The notes under the pieces were generated by a model. The model saw only the letters and a program-made list of their open reading frames with translations, made no database searches and had not been told where the DNA came from. The translations under genes were made by a program, and so were the position numbers. Source: Verrucomicrobiaceae bacterium (GTDB lineage: Bacteria; Verrucomicrobiota; Verrucomicrobiia; Verrucomicrobiales; Verrucomicrobiaceae). From it: a DNA stretch of 64,000 bases. Location: the NCBI GenBank assembly GCA_947458455.1, contig CANGYJ010000003.1:186001-250000 (forward strand), in the 5' to 3' direction. This document shows, piece by piece, positions 36,495 through 45,797 of the stretch. Each line of letters starts with the position of its first letter. The first letter of the stretch is position 1.

Positions 36495-37943
36495 TTACGC
36501 ACTCAGAGCCATCGCCGCCGCCAGCTTCGGGCGGTGATCGGCGATCTTTTCTTCTTTCAAGAGACGCCCGATGCCGAGGTGCTCGCGCATCTCGGGGAGG
36601 GTGTGGAAGTGGAGGGCGTTGGGGGTGATCTCGGTGGCTTCGTGGAAGCGGCGGGTGACGGCGAGTTCGAGGTCGGTGGGGGTGATGCCGGGCTCGGCGG
36701 CGAGGTGTAGATGGACTTCGTCGGTCTCCAGCGGGTCGTCGTGACGTTTGCGCAGCTCCAACTGCCAGGCGGCGATGCCGCGCTGATCATCGAGGAGGTG
36801 CTCCAGCACGTTGAAGTTCACCAGCGTGCCTTTGAGCTTGTCGATGTGCAGCTCTTTGACCTCGCTGACGCGGGAGATGGGGCCAAGAAGGCGCGGGCAG
36901 GTGCGGCCGCAGTTGGGGCATTTTTCCCAATGCAGGCCGCCCTCGGCGATGTCGCCGGTGCGATAGCGCAACACGACCGTGCCGCGTGAATCAAGTGGGG
37001 TGAAGACGATCTCGCCCGGATGGCCGTCGGGCACGAGGTGGCCGGTTTTCGGGTCGATGAGTTCGACGAGGCCCAGATCGGGGCTGAGGTGGTAGCCGAA
37101 GGATTCGTGCGATTCGCCGACGCATTCGGGGAAGGCCATTTTGGCCTCGGTGAAGCCGTAGGTGGCCATGACATGCACATCGGGGCTGCCGAGAGCGGCG
37201 GCGAGTTCACGCAGCCGTGCTCGCAGACCTTCGGCAGCCTTTTCGCCGCCGAGGACGAGGCGTTTGAGGTTGGTCCAGCGTTTGCCGGTTTCGAGGGCTT
37301 CACGCAAGACATGGTAGAGGAAGGTGGGCATGCCGATGAGGACATCGGGCTGGATTTTGTCGATGAGCTTGATGTTGCCCTCGGTGCCGAGCGTTTTGCC
37401 GCCGCCGGTGCTGAGCATGAAGGTGCCAAAGCCGAGGCCGGCGTGATGCGCCTGCCAGAAGCCGAGATGTGGCGCATACGGGAAGAGATTGATGTGCCGC
37501 CAATCCCGCTGTGAGGCACCGGCGAGCATCAAACGCGTGCCGGTGAGGTCGAGATGGGCGAGATCATGCTTCGTGAAAAGAAACGGCACCGGATCGGCGG
37601 AGCGACCGGTGGTGCTGGTGAGCAGGATGGGGCGGAATTCGTGCTCGGCGTGCTCTTGCGCGGCTTTTTTGCCATGGAGCAGCGCATCGAAGATCATGCC
37701 AGGCTCGCGGCGCAGCTTCGCGGCCTCGGGGACGAGCACAAAATCTCGCGGCGTGGCGAGATCACGCTTCGAGGTGAAGGGCACGCGATGCCAGTCGGCC
37801 CACGAACGGATGTCGCGGGCATCGAGGAGGCCGTGGTAATGCTTGCTGAAGGGCAGGACGCGGCGGGCGAGGTAGTCGCGGAGTTTGGCAAGCTGCCAGC
37901 GTTGCCAAACTTCACGAGGTGAGGAGTTCCAGTCGGGTTTCAT
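36495..37943 (-). CDS. Phenylacetate-CoA ligase-like AMP-binding protein
   Basis: A 482-residue adenylate-forming enzyme of the PaaK type. It shows LTSTTGRSADPVPFLFT (phosphate loop), HVMATYGFTEAKMAFPEC (adenylation motif), TVVLRYRTGDIAEGG and a CPNCGRTCPRLLG zinc-like Cys cluster, which is common in PaaK-like proteins. The acyl substrate is unknown. The ATG at 37943 was chosen to match the W-Q-L-KLRDYL start of the family; it overlaps the patatin gene upstream by 32 bp, implying translational coupling. Confidence 0.82.
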   Translation of the reverse strand: MKPDWNSSPREVWQRWQLAKLRDYLARRVLPFSKHYHGLLDARDIRSWADWHRVPFTSKRDLATPRDFVLVPEAAKLRREPGMIFDALLHGKKAAQEHAEHEFRPILLTSTTGRSADPVPFLFTKHDLAHLDLTGTRLMLAGASQRDWRHINLFPYAPHLGFWQAHHAGLGFGTFMLSTGGGKTLGTEGNIKLIDKIQPDVLIGMPTFLYHVLREALETGKRWTNLKRLVLGGEKAAEGLRARLRELAAALGSPDVHVMATYGFTEAKMAFPECVGESHESFGYHLSPDLGLVELIDPKTGHLVPDGHPGEIVFTPLDSRGTVVLRYRTGDIAEGGLHWEKCPNCGRTCPRLLGPISRVSEVKELHIDKLKGTLVNFNVLEHLLDDQRGIAAWQLELRKRHDDPLETDEVHLHLAAEPGITPTDLELAVTRRFHEATEITPNALHFHTLPEMREHLGIGRLLKEEKIADHRPKLAAAMALSA

Positions 37944-38895
37944 GGCGTGCGAGGGGTGTGGGGGTGGGTTGAGAAAGAAGTTCGCGGATGGCGGGAAGCG
38001 CCGCCGTGGCGGCCTCACGCCCGGCCTGGAGGTAGTGGCCGAAGTTTTCGAAGTCGTGCCAGTTCGAGGCGGTGAACCGCGGATGAATGACCACATCGGC
38101 TGCGGCCTCTTCTTTGACGATGAGGCGGAGCTGCGCGGCCATCAAAGCGCGGCGGAAGGTGTCGAGCACATTGCCCTCGGCGAGGAGGTTCACCTTGCGG
38201 AAGAGGCGGGCGAAGGGATTCCGCGTGGCCTTGTCCGGCGTGGCGGCGACCTCATCGGGCGTGGGCATCACATTCACGGCGATGACGTGATCGACGCGGC
38301 CGTGCTGGCGCAGCAGTCGCACCGGCAGCGGCTCACTCGCCCCCCCATCGGTGAAGCGGCGGCCATTGAGATGCACAGGAGCGCAGATCGCTGGGATGGC
38401 GGCGCTGGCATGCACGGCCGTGGATACGTGACCCCGATCAAAGACATGCGGCGTGAGCCGATCGAGATCGGTGGCGACGATGATCAGCTCACGCTCGAGC
38501 TCCTCGAAGGTTTTTGTGCCAAGATCTCGCTCTAGATGCTGGCGGATCTTTTCGCCCCGAATGAGGCCTTCGGAAGGTGGGACGATGAAATCGAGCAGCT
38601 TCTTGAAGGTGGCGCGGTCTTTGATCTCACGAGCCCGTTCTTCGAGGGCCTTGCCGTCGAGTCCGGCGGCCCACAAAGCGCCCACATAAGCACCCATGCT
38701 GCATCCGGCCACCGCGGCGATGGGGATGTCGTTTTCCTCCAGCACCTGGATCACGCCTGCATGGGCAATCCCGCGTGAGCCGCCACTGCTGAGCACGAGG
38801 CCGAGGCGCGGCGTGTTTTCTCCCCCTGAGCCGTGCTTCTGGCTTTCTTCAGCACGGCTCCATCCCCGAAACGGTGGACGAAGGTTGGCGTTCAT
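37912..38895 (-). CDS. Patatin-like phospholipase
   Basis: A 327-residue patatin with the full catalytic set: oxyanion GGSRGIAHAGV, nucleophile GCSMGAYVGAL (Ser), and the dyad aspartate in FTDGGASEPLP. Such proteins hydrolyse membrane or storage lipids. Pairing by overlap with a CoA ligase suggests that released fatty or aryl acids could be activated by the next gene; this is inference. The ATG at 38895 is preferred over a GTG 33 bp upstream. Confidence 0.88.
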   Translation of the reverse strand: MNANLRPPFRGWSRAEESQKHGSGGENTPRLGLVLSSGGSRGIAHAGVIQVLEENDIPIAAVAGCSMGAYVGALWAAGLDGKALEERAREIKDRATFKKLLDFIVPPSEGLIRGEKIRQHLERDLGTKTFEELERELIIVATDLDRLTPHVFDRGHVSTAVHASAAIPAICAPVHLNGRRFTDGGASEPLPVRLLRQHGRVDHVIAVNVMPTPDEVAATPDKATRNPFARLFRKVNLLAEGNVLDTFRRALMAAQLRLIVKEEAAADVVIHPRFTASNWHDFENFGHYLQAGREAATAALPAIRELLSQPTPTPLARHETRLELLTS

Positions 38896-39133
38896 GGCCT
38901 GCGTGGGTTGTTGGAGGCTTAGAACCACCCACGCGGCAAAGATTCAAAAATCGCCGCTCATTTGCCCGCAATTCGCAGGCGATGCGTGATGCAGGACGAG
39001 CATGAGATCATCGTTTTGGTTGGTAGAAAAATCGGTCCTCTATTCATGGGCCAAGGTGACAGACCGGAAATTGGCGAAGATCAGGTTCGTGCTTTGACAT
39101 CGTGCCCGCTTTTGCGATAGCCTGCGCCTTCCC

Positions 39134-40297
39134 ATGAGCACTCCCGAGGCCGGTAAACCGGTGTACAATGTCAAAAATCCCTGCATCGCGAAAGTGAAGC
39201 GCCTGTTCGACCTCAGCGGCCCGGGTGCTCCGAAGCACACGGCACATTACGAGATCGACCTCGCGGGCAGCGGGCTCGAATACACGCCGGGTGATTCACT
39301 CGCGGTGCAGCCGACGAATGATCCGCAACTCGTTGCCGACACACTCGCGGCGCTCGGTTTCTCCGGCAGCGAGATCGTGAAGCATCCAAAGAACGGCAGC
39401 GAGGTCCCGATCCGCCAGGCTCTGATCGCGGCCACGCTCATCACGGAGATCGACAACAAGCTCATTAAGGCCATCGTCGAGAAAACCGGCGGCAACACAC
39501 CGCTGGCGGAGCTTTCCCAGCCGGAGAAGAAGGAGGAACTCAAAAACTACCTGTGGGGACGCTTTGTGATCGACCTGCTTCTCGAAAATCCCACGGCGAA
39601 GTTCACGCCGGAGGAGTTCATGGCCACGCAGAAGAAGCTGAATATCCGCCTCTACTCGATCAGCAGCAGCCAAAAGGCGCACCCGGATGAAGTCCACCTC
39701 ACTGTGGCCACCGTCCGCTACACCAGCCATGGCCGCGCACGCGGCGGAGTGGCCTCCACCTTCCTCGCGGAGCGGGTGACGGTGGGCGAGACGCTGATTC
39801 CGTGTTTCGTGAATCACGGCAAAGGTTTCCGCCTGCCGGAGCCGCACGAAGAGACGCCCATCATCATGTGCGGCCCAGGAACGGGCATCGCTCCGTTCCG
39901 CGCCTTTTTGGAGGAGCGGCAGGCCACGCAGGCGAAAGGCAAGGCCTGGCTGTTCTTTGGCGAGGTGAGCGAGAAGAGCTGCTTCTTCTACAAGGACGAA
40001 TTTGAAGCCTGGCTGGCCGATGGCACGCTGACGAAGCTCAGCACGGCCTGGAGCCGCGATCAGGCGGAGAAGATCTACGTCCAGCATCGCATGCTCGAAA
40101 ACGCCGCCGAACTCTGGCAATGGCTGGAGCAGGGAGCGGTCTTTTACGTCTGCGGCGATGCCTCCCGCATGGCGCTGGATGTGGACAAAGCGCTCCACAC
40201 GATCATCGAGCAGCAGGGGGGCAAATCGCCCGAAGAGGCGGTGGCCTACATGCAGGCTCTCAAAGACGCCAAGCGTTACCGCCGGGACGTTTATTGA
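39134..40297 (+). CDS. CysJ-like FAD/NADPH oxidoreductase without flavodoxin domain
   Basis: A 387-residue protein equal to the two C-terminal domains of sulfite reductase flavoprotein CysJ or cytochrome P450 reductase: an FAD domain with RLYSISSSQKAHPDEVHLTV and GGVASTFLAER, then a ferredoxin-NADP reductase-like domain with CGPGTGIAPFRAFLEER, VFYVCGDASRMA and the typical end RYRRDVY. The FMN flavodoxin domain is absent, so it needs a separate electron acceptor. No sulfite reductase gene is adjacent. Confidence 0.85.
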   Translation: MSTPEAGKPVYNVKNPCIAKVKRLFDLSGPGAPKHTAHYEIDLAGSGLEYTPGDSLAVQPTNDPQLVADTLAALGFSGSEIVKHPKNGSEVPIRQALIAATLITEIDNKLIKAIVEKTGGNTPLAELSQPEKKEELKNYLWGRFVIDLLLENPTAKFTPEEFMATQKKLNIRLYSISSSQKAHPDEVHLTVATVRYTSHGRARGGVASTFLAERVTVGETLIPCFVNHGKGFRLPEPHEETPIIMCGPGTGIAPFRAFLEERQATQAKGKAWLFFGEVSEKSCFFYKDEFEAWLADGTLTKLSTAWSRDQAEKIYVQHRMLENAAELWQWLEQGAVFYVCGDASRMALDVDKALHTIIEQQGGKSPEEAVAYMQALKDAKRYRRDVY

Positions 40298-40329
40298 GTG
40301 GTTCAGGGGTAGGAAGAAGGGCCTACGAA

Positions 40330-40735
40330 ATGCCTCGAAAGGGCAGGGGAGAGGTGTGCCATGGTCGCGTGGTGGTGAATGGCAGACGCAATGCCACCGT
40401 GCTCAGCCGCATCTTTGACTGGCGCACAAACACCTGGAGCGCCCTGCCCAACATGCAGGATGCGCGTTGGTGCAGCACCAGCTTGGCCCTGCCGAACGGC
40501 CAGGTCTTCACCGCCGTGGGCACCGGTGGCAGCAACACCTCCGAGCGCTGATCGAAGGCACCGGCTGGCAGCGCTGCACGAACATGAACTGGACCGTGGC
40601 GTATGGTGACAACACCTTTGAATCCATCTGGCATCCTTTGCTGCACCCCGCGCCGAGCGGAAAATCTTCCACAGCGGTCCCACCAACAACAAGAACTGGG
40701 TGGATCAGACCAGCCTCAGCGGCCTCACCCACGCA
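40330..40735 (+). pseudogene. Galactose oxidase/Kelch-like gene remnant
   Basis: The stretch encodes IFDWRTNTWSALPNMQDARW, then, after a one-base frameshift near 40550 (expected SERWIEG), GWQRCTNMNWTVAYGDNTFES, and after another near 40661 KIFHSGPTNNKNWVD. Together this is the propeller core of a galactose oxidase or glyoxal oxidase-like protein. Start and end are missing. It overlaps the 3' end of the FolK-PanB gene on the other strand. Confidence 0.7.
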
Positions 40736-41975
40736 CCTCGCTCACATACTCTCCCACCGCCCGCAGCGTCTCAGCCGCGACATCCGCTCTCGCTTTGGCA
40801 AAGGGCGGACGGAACCAAGGAAAGGAGCCGAGGAGATCCGGGGTGACGAGCACCTGACCATCGGTGCCACTTCCGGCGCCGATGCCGATGGTGCTGGCTT
40901 TCACGGCGGCGGTGATTTGGGTGGCGACCTCCGGCACGATGCTTTCGAGGACCATGGCGCAGGCTCCGGCCTCATCGAGAGCTTTGGCATCGGCGAGTAG
41001 CCCGGCGATTTGATCGGCTGTTTTGCCCTTCTTTTTGTAGCCGCCCTCTTCTTTGACGCTTTGCGGCAGCATGCCGATGTGGCCGACGAAGGGGATGCCA
41101 GCGTCGATGATGGCTTTGACCTCCGGCAGATGAGCCACACCACCTTCGAGCTTCACGGCGGCGGCTCCGCAGGCCATTAGGCGTCGCGCATTGGCGAGCG
41201 CCTCCGCCGGCGTGCGGTAGCTGGCAAAGGGTAAATCGGCGATCACGGGCGTGCGTTGGACGCCTCGGCACACGGCGGCGGTGTGCAGCACCATCATGTC
41301 CATCGTGACGCCGGTGGTATCCGGCAGCCCATGCACGACCATACCGAGGGAATCGCCCACGAGGATCAAATCAAGCCCCGCCTCGTCGAGCAGGCGGGCG
41401 GTGGGATAATCGTAGGCAGTGAGGACGGCGATCTTTTGACCGAGCTGCTTCCGCTCGCGGAGTTCGGCGAGGTTTGAGAGAGGTGGGAGGAAGGTTTTCA
41501 CGGCAGTGGGATCGTCGTCGAGATCAGCGAGCAGCTCGGCGATGGTCTTGGATGGATTGGGAAGGCGCAGGCCGGGGTTCAAATCGGCTAGCGGTTGGAG
41601 CACAAAGCGGCGCTGGGGCAGTCGCGGATGCGGGATGGTGAGCGCTTCATCGTCGATGACGAGGGGCCCGGCGTGCAGGATGTCGAGGTCCAGCGTGCGC
41701 GGGGAATTCCGCTCATGCACGGGTGGACGGCCGAGGGTGGTCTCGATGGCCTTGAGCTTCGCGTGGAGATCGTGCGGCAGGAGGTCCGTCTCCAACTCGA
41801 TGGCGGTGTTTAAAAAAGCCTGCGTGCCGGGGGCGCAATCGACGGGCGCGGTTTCATAGATCGGCGCGGTGCGGATCGTGGCACCGGACACACTTTCGCG
41901 GATCAGCGTGAGGCCGCGGCGGAGGTTCTCCGCACGGTCACCGAGGTTCGAGCCGAGGGCGATGCCATAGATCAT
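40725..41975 (-). CDS. FolK-PanB fusion (HPPK and ketopantoate hydroxymethyltransferase)
   Basis: A 416-residue two-domain protein. Residues 1-155 are 6-hydroxymethyl-7,8-dihydropterin pyrophosphokinase: ALGSNLGDRAENL, RTAPIYETAPVDCAPGTQAFLN and RNSPRTLDLDILH. Residues about 165-416 are ketopantoate hydroxymethyltransferase: IAVLTAYDYPTARLLDEAG, LVGDSLGMVVHG, AVKLEGGVAH and VGHIGMLPQSV. Both active sites appear complete, with a short linker near DDDPTAVKTFLPPLS. FolK makes folate precursor, and PanB uses methylene-tetrahydrofolate, so the fusion joins connected pathways. Confidence 0.9.
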   Translation of the reverse strand: MIYGIALGSNLGDRAENLRRGLTLIRESVSGATIRTAPIYETAPVDCAPGTQAFLNTAIELETDLLPHDLHAKLKAIETTLGRPPVHERNSPRTLDLDILHAGPLVIDDEALTIPHPRLPQRRFVLQPLADLNPGLRLPNPSKTIAELLADLDDDPTAVKTFLPPLSNLAELRERKQLGQKIAVLTAYDYPTARLLDEAGLDLILVGDSLGMVVHGLPDTTGVTMDMMVLHTAAVCRGVQRTPVIADLPFASYRTPAEALANARRLMACGAAAVKLEGGVAHLPEVKAIIDAGIPFVGHIGMLPQSVKEEGGYKKKGKTADQIAGLLADAKALDEAGACAMVLESIVPEVATQITAAVKASTIGIGAGSGTDGQVLVTPDLLGSFPWFRPPFAKARADVAAETLRAVGEYVSEVRG

Positions 41976-42002
41976 GCGAGGGAAGGGGAGTGCGGGGGGG
42001 CT

Positions 42003-42806
42003 TCACAGAAAGGGAAGCGCCCAGCCCAGCATATCTGAAGCCACTCCCCACCAGCAGTGCGCCACCTCGCCGAGCCCGAGAGCGGGCGAGGGCGACGCGG
42101 CAAGCAGCATGAACATGAGGACGCCCGTGTTGAAAAGGAAAATGAGCATCATCGAGAAGAACTCGCCGTTCTTCGTCAGATCGCCCTGCTCCAGACGGAT
42201 CGTTTTGGCGGTGTAGGTGGCGTGAAAGCACCACGTAAGCCCCACGAGGTAATAAAACACCAGCGCCGGGACGATGCTCAGTCGCCACACCTTGATCGGC
42301 TCATGCATTTCGAGGAAGAGCCCAGCCACGCCGAAGAGCACCAGCAAGATCGTGGTATAAAAGGGCAGCAGGTAAGGGGCGAGCGTGATCCAGGTGTTCG
42401 ACTTGTTCGTCTCCACATAGCCGCCCGAGGCACTGGCCTTCCAATCGAAGATCTCCCCGCCGAACAGCCGGGCCGTGACGAGGTGACTCATCTCATGCCC
42501 AAACACATACGCCGTCACGGGTCGCACGTTCAGGTGCCACATGGCCCCCCAGCTCGCCCCGCCGACAGCGAACCAGATGAACTCCCGGCTGCGCCAGAAT
42601 TCCATGTCCTTGCAGGCCCGCCAAAGCATGACCATCAGCGTCGCTGCTGTCACTAGGGCCAGCGGGAAGAGCAGGAAGGCTCCGATGACCTGTTTGGAGA
42701 CATAACGCCACCATTTCGCCTGGGCATCGGCACGGTTGTTGATGCCGATGGGCCGGGTGGTGGCCTCGTGCTGAAAGCGGCGGGTATTCTTTTTCGACAT
42801 CGCCAT
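42003..42806 (-). CDS. Membrane protein with HExxH motif, M50-like
   Basis: A 267-residue protein with about six membrane segments. The metal-binding motif FGHEMSHLVTARLFGGEIF lies in a helix near residue 110, followed by SASGGYVETN, which resembles the H-E-x-x-H and later GG elements of site-2 (M50) proteases. The second motif (NxxPxxxxDG) is not seen, so it is an atypical or inactive relative. It is divergent from the hydrolase at 42878 across a palindrome-rich spacer. Confidence 0.7.
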   Translation of the reverse strand: MAMSKKNTRRFQHEATTRPIGINNRADAQAKWWRYVSKQVIGAFLLFPLALVTAATLMVMLWRACKDMEFWRSREFIWFAVGGASWGAMWHLNVRPVTAYVFGHEMSHLVTARLFGGEIFDWKASASGGYVETNKSNTWITLAPYLLPFYTTILLVLFGVAGLFLEMHEPIKVWRLSIVPALVFYYLVGLTWCFHATYTAKTIRLEQGDLTKNGEFFSMMLIFLFNTGVLMFMLLAASPSPALGLGEVAHCWWGVASDMLGWALPFL

Positions 42807-42809
42807 ATA

Positions 42810-42868
42810 TTTAACAAATGTTAAACATGTTCACAATTTTTTTGTGAATATGTGAACAAGGTTGTTCA
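42810..42868. promoter_or_regulatory. Three equally spaced palindromes between divergent genes
   Basis: TTTAACA-aa-TGTTAAA (42810-42825), TTCACAA-ttttt-TTGTGAA (42830-42848) and TGAACAA-gg-TTGTTCA (42853-42868) are perfect inverted repeats whose centres are about 21.5 bp apart, two helical turns. The half-sites share a TGTTxAA-like form. This is the geometry of cooperative operators for a dimeric regulator. The region is AT-rich and separates the M50-like gene from the hydrolase gene. Confidence 0.65.
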
Positions 42869-42877
42869 TGATGTCCC

Positions 42878-43654
42878 ATGCGCCGCTGGCTCCTCCGAAT
42901 CCTCCTTTCCCTGCTTTTGCTGGTTGTTTTGGTCCATTGCGCCAGTCGCACCGAGTCCCCGCCGCTGCCGCCCGGCGTGAAAAAAGAGCACACGAAGGTC
43001 GACCTCGCCGACCGCCGCGTCTCCGTGACCCTCTACAAGCCTGCGAAGGACGACAACGCGCCGCTCATCGTCGTGGTACACGGATTCTTACGATCGAAAC
43101 GTTACATGGCGGGTTGGGGCGGTCATTTGGCCGCAGAGGGCTTTCTCGTCGCCGTGCCCACGCAGCCCGCTTTCGCCGAGCATGCGCTGAATGGCCACGT
43201 TTTGGCCGCTTTGGTCGAAAAGTATCGCGACAAGCGCCGCGTGGCCCTCATGGGCTTTTCGATGGGCGGTTTGACCACCCTGCTCGCCACCACCCACACG
43301 CCCGTGGATGCCTGGGTCGGCCTCGATCCCGTCGATATGAACGGCCAAGGCAAAGTAGCCGCCGCCAAGCTGAAAGCCCCTGCCGCCCTCCTTCTCGCCG
43401 AACCCGGCCCCTGGAACAGGCACGGCAACGCCCAAGCCATCGCCGAGGCCATTCCTGGCGAAAAACACCTCCACCGCATCCCCGGTGCCACCCACCTCGA
43501 CGCCGAATGGCCTACCGACCTCCTCGGCCAACTCGCCTGCGGTTTCGTCGATGAAAAGCGCCAGCAGCAGTTCCGAGAAAAGGCCACGCAGTTTCTGAAA
43601 GCCACGCTCATGAATGATCTAGAGGCCGCCAGTGATGGCGCATTCGCGAAGTAG
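42878..43654 (+). CDS. Exported alpha/beta hydrolase
   Basis: A 258-residue protein with an N-terminal signal/anchor (residues about 5-21, ending LVHCA, a possible lipobox) and a dienelactone hydrolase-like domain: VVVHGFLRSKRYMAGW oxyanion region, MGFSMGGLTTLL nucleophile elbow, LDPVDMNG, and IPGATHLDAEW with the catalytic His. It probably acts on small ester or polymer fragments in the envelope. It starts 9 bp after the last palindrome. Confidence 0.8.
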   Translation: MRRWLLRILLSLLLLVVLVHCASRTESPPLPPGVKKEHTKVDLADRRVSVTLYKPAKDDNAPLIVVVHGFLRSKRYMAGWGGHLAAEGFLVAVPTQPAFAEHALNGHVLAALVEKYRDKRRVALMGFSMGGLTTLLATTHTPVDAWVGLDPVDMNGQGKVAAAKLKAPAALLLAEPGPWNRHGNAQAIAEAIPGEKHLHRIPGATHLDAEWPTDLLGQLACGFVDEKRQQQFREKATQFLKATLMNDLEAASDGAFAK

Positions 43655-43755
43655 CTTTCATTGGCAAAGACTAAGGTGCCGCATCAGCGCTGGTCGGAAC
43701 TGGCGCATCGGCTTGATCCATACTTTGCAGACCAAGGAATCAAGCCCATCATCCT

Positions 43756-44700
43756 ATGGCGATGACTACCCGCGATTCCCGATCTTTTTTGGCAGCTCTC
43801 CTCGGTGATGGGAGATCGCTCATTTTGCTGACAGCGTTGGCTTTGGCCTTTGCGGGTGGCGGCGCGATTTTCTTGTCGGTCACGGGGCATTTTTTGCCGC
43901 ATGACGTGGAGTTCCTCGGCATTCAGCCCGCGACTCTTTGTGGACTGAACCAATGCCGCATCGTGCATTTCATGATTCATGACCGTGCGTCCTTCGGTGG
44001 TGTGCTGCTGGCTATTGCAGTGCTCTACACCTGGCTGGCGATGTTTCCGCTGCGCGAAGGCGAGAGCTGGGCGTGGTGGACCCTGGTGCTGACGAATGCG
44101 ACGGGTTTCGGCTCTTTCCTCACCTACCTCGGCTATGGCTACCTCGATAGTTGGCACGCGTGGTCCACGCTGCTGCTGCTGCCTGTGACCGCTATGGGCC
44201 TGTGCCTCACCCGAAGGTTGTGTTTGAAGCCGTTTTCTTGGTCGCCAAGCTGGTGGCCGTCCGTGTGGCTCTCGCGGGCGGCCATGGGTTGGTTGCTCTG
44301 GCTGGCCTGGGGTGGCGGCATGGTGGCTGCGGGTGCCACGATCATGTTCGTGGGCATGATCGAGGTGTTTGTGCCGAGTGATCTCGAGTTCATCGGCTAC
44401 ACACTGGATCAGCTCAATGCCATCAATCCGCGTCTAGTGCCACTGATCGCCCATGATCGAGCAGGTTTCGGCGGTGGGGTGTTCACCACCGGATTACTCG
44501 TCCTCTGCGTGGTTTGGAAAGGGCCGCCCTCGAGGCATGTCTGGCAGGCGCTCGTCGTCGCTGGCAGTCTTGGTTTTGCGCTCGCTCTCGGCGTGCATTA
44601 TCCCATCGGCTACCTCGACGCGGAACACCTGGTGCCCGCTTGGGTCGGCACCATTGCATTTGGGTTGGGCGCATGGCTTTTATGGCCGCGCATGAAGTGA
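43756..44700 (+). CDS. Membrane protein with internal duplication
   Basis: A 314-residue protein with about eight hydrophobic segments. The two halves are related: FLPHDVEFLGI...HFMIHDRASFGGVLLA near residues 50-95 is matched by FVPSDLEFIGY...PLIAHDRAGFGGGVF near 210-255. Each repeat holds a conserved His-Asp-Arg loop between helices. Function is unknown; the repeated HDR loops suggest a paired binding site. It lies 101 bp after the hydrolase gene on the same strand. Confidence 0.75.
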   Translation: MAMTTRDSRSFLAALLGDGRSLILLTALALAFAGGGAIFLSVTGHFLPHDVEFLGIQPATLCGLNQCRIVHFMIHDRASFGGVLLAIAVLYTWLAMFPLREGESWAWWTLVLTNATGFGSFLTYLGYGYLDSWHAWSTLLLLPVTAMGLCLTRRLCLKPFSWSPSWWPSVWLSRAAMGWLLWLAWGGGMVAAGATIMFVGMIEVFVPSDLEFIGYTLDQLNAINPRLVPLIAHDRAGFGGGVFTTGLLVLCVVWKGPPSRHVWQALVVAGSLGFALALGVHYPIGYLDAEHLVPAWVGTIAFGLGAWLLWPRMK

Positions 44701-44778
44701 GGTTTCTTCTTCCAATTCGGAAGCTTTTCGATATAACGGCCATCCGGAGTGTCACAGCAGGGCTCCAGGTCCAACCGC

Positions 44779-45750
44779 ATGTTCCGCTTTGCTTTCCTTT
44801 TTCTCTTCGCCGTCGCTGTTTCTGCCTTTTCCCAAGGCACGGGACTCACGGGGCAATACTACGACACCGCGACTTTCCGCACGCTGAAGACGACGCGGAC
44901 GGATGCGGCGGTGAATTTCAGCTTTGGCACGGCGATTCCATCAGGCACGACGATCACGAATGCGGACACGTCTTCCAGCGCGTGGTCGGGGCAGGTGGAG
45001 CCGGAGTTTTCGGGGCTTTATACGTTTTTTATGTGACGGCGGATGATGGGGGGGGCGGCTGTGGGTGAATCATCAGATGATCGCCAGCCGGACGTTTGCG
45101 GCGGCGTGGCCGGAAATGCGCGGGCAGGTGAATCTGGAGGCTGGCAAGCGGGTGAATATTCGGCTGGAATACATCGAACAAACGGGCTCGGCCCCAATTT
45201 GGCCCCCGGCAGCACCTTCACCCTCCTGAACAAAACCAGCACCGGACTCATCACCGGCACCTTCACCGGAAAAGCCAACAACAGCACCTTCACCGATGAC
45301 GGTTGCACCTTCCGCATCAACTACACGCTCGGCGACGGCAACGACAACGTCCTCACGCTCCTCACCACGCCCATCGAGCAATGGCGCTTCACCCACTACG
45401 GCAGCGTCCTCAACACCGGCACCGCCCTCGACACCGCCGACACCGACGGCGATGCCGTCTCCAATCTCCTCGAATACGCGACCAAGATGAACCCCGCCGC
45501 CAACGACGTGGTCCCGCAATCCGCCACGAAAAACGGCTCCAACCTCGAATACCTCTACACCAAGAACAAAGCCGCCACCGATGTGACCCTCACCGTCGAA
45601 TGGAGCGATGATTTCACTACCTGGAGTGCCACTGGCGTCATCCAAGCCCTCATTCCCGGCTCCGACAACGGCGTGACTCAGCAATGGAAAGCTACGATGC
45701 CCGCTGGCGTGAATGGCAGGCGCTTTGTGAGGCTGCGGGTGACGCGTTGA
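44779..45750 (+). pseudogene. Disrupted secreted PA14-domain protein with beta-rich tail
   Basis: A signal peptide (MFRFAFLFLFAVAVSAFSQG) and a PA14-like start (GLTGQYYDTATF) run into a stop at 45034. The next PA14 part (YVTADDGG, LWVNHQMIASRTF, VNIRLEYIEQTG) is in a shifted frame, with the shifts at a T-run (45024-45030) and a G-run (45048-45055). From about 45190 a third frame gives FTLLNKTSTGLITGTFTGK and a Gly/Asp-rich repeat-like tail to 45750, typical of autotransporter-like passengers. A chimera of two genes is possible. Confidence 0.6.
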
Positions 45751-45797
45751 AAATCAGTGTCCGGTTTGCTGGCTTCGTGCGAGATAGTCACGCACGC

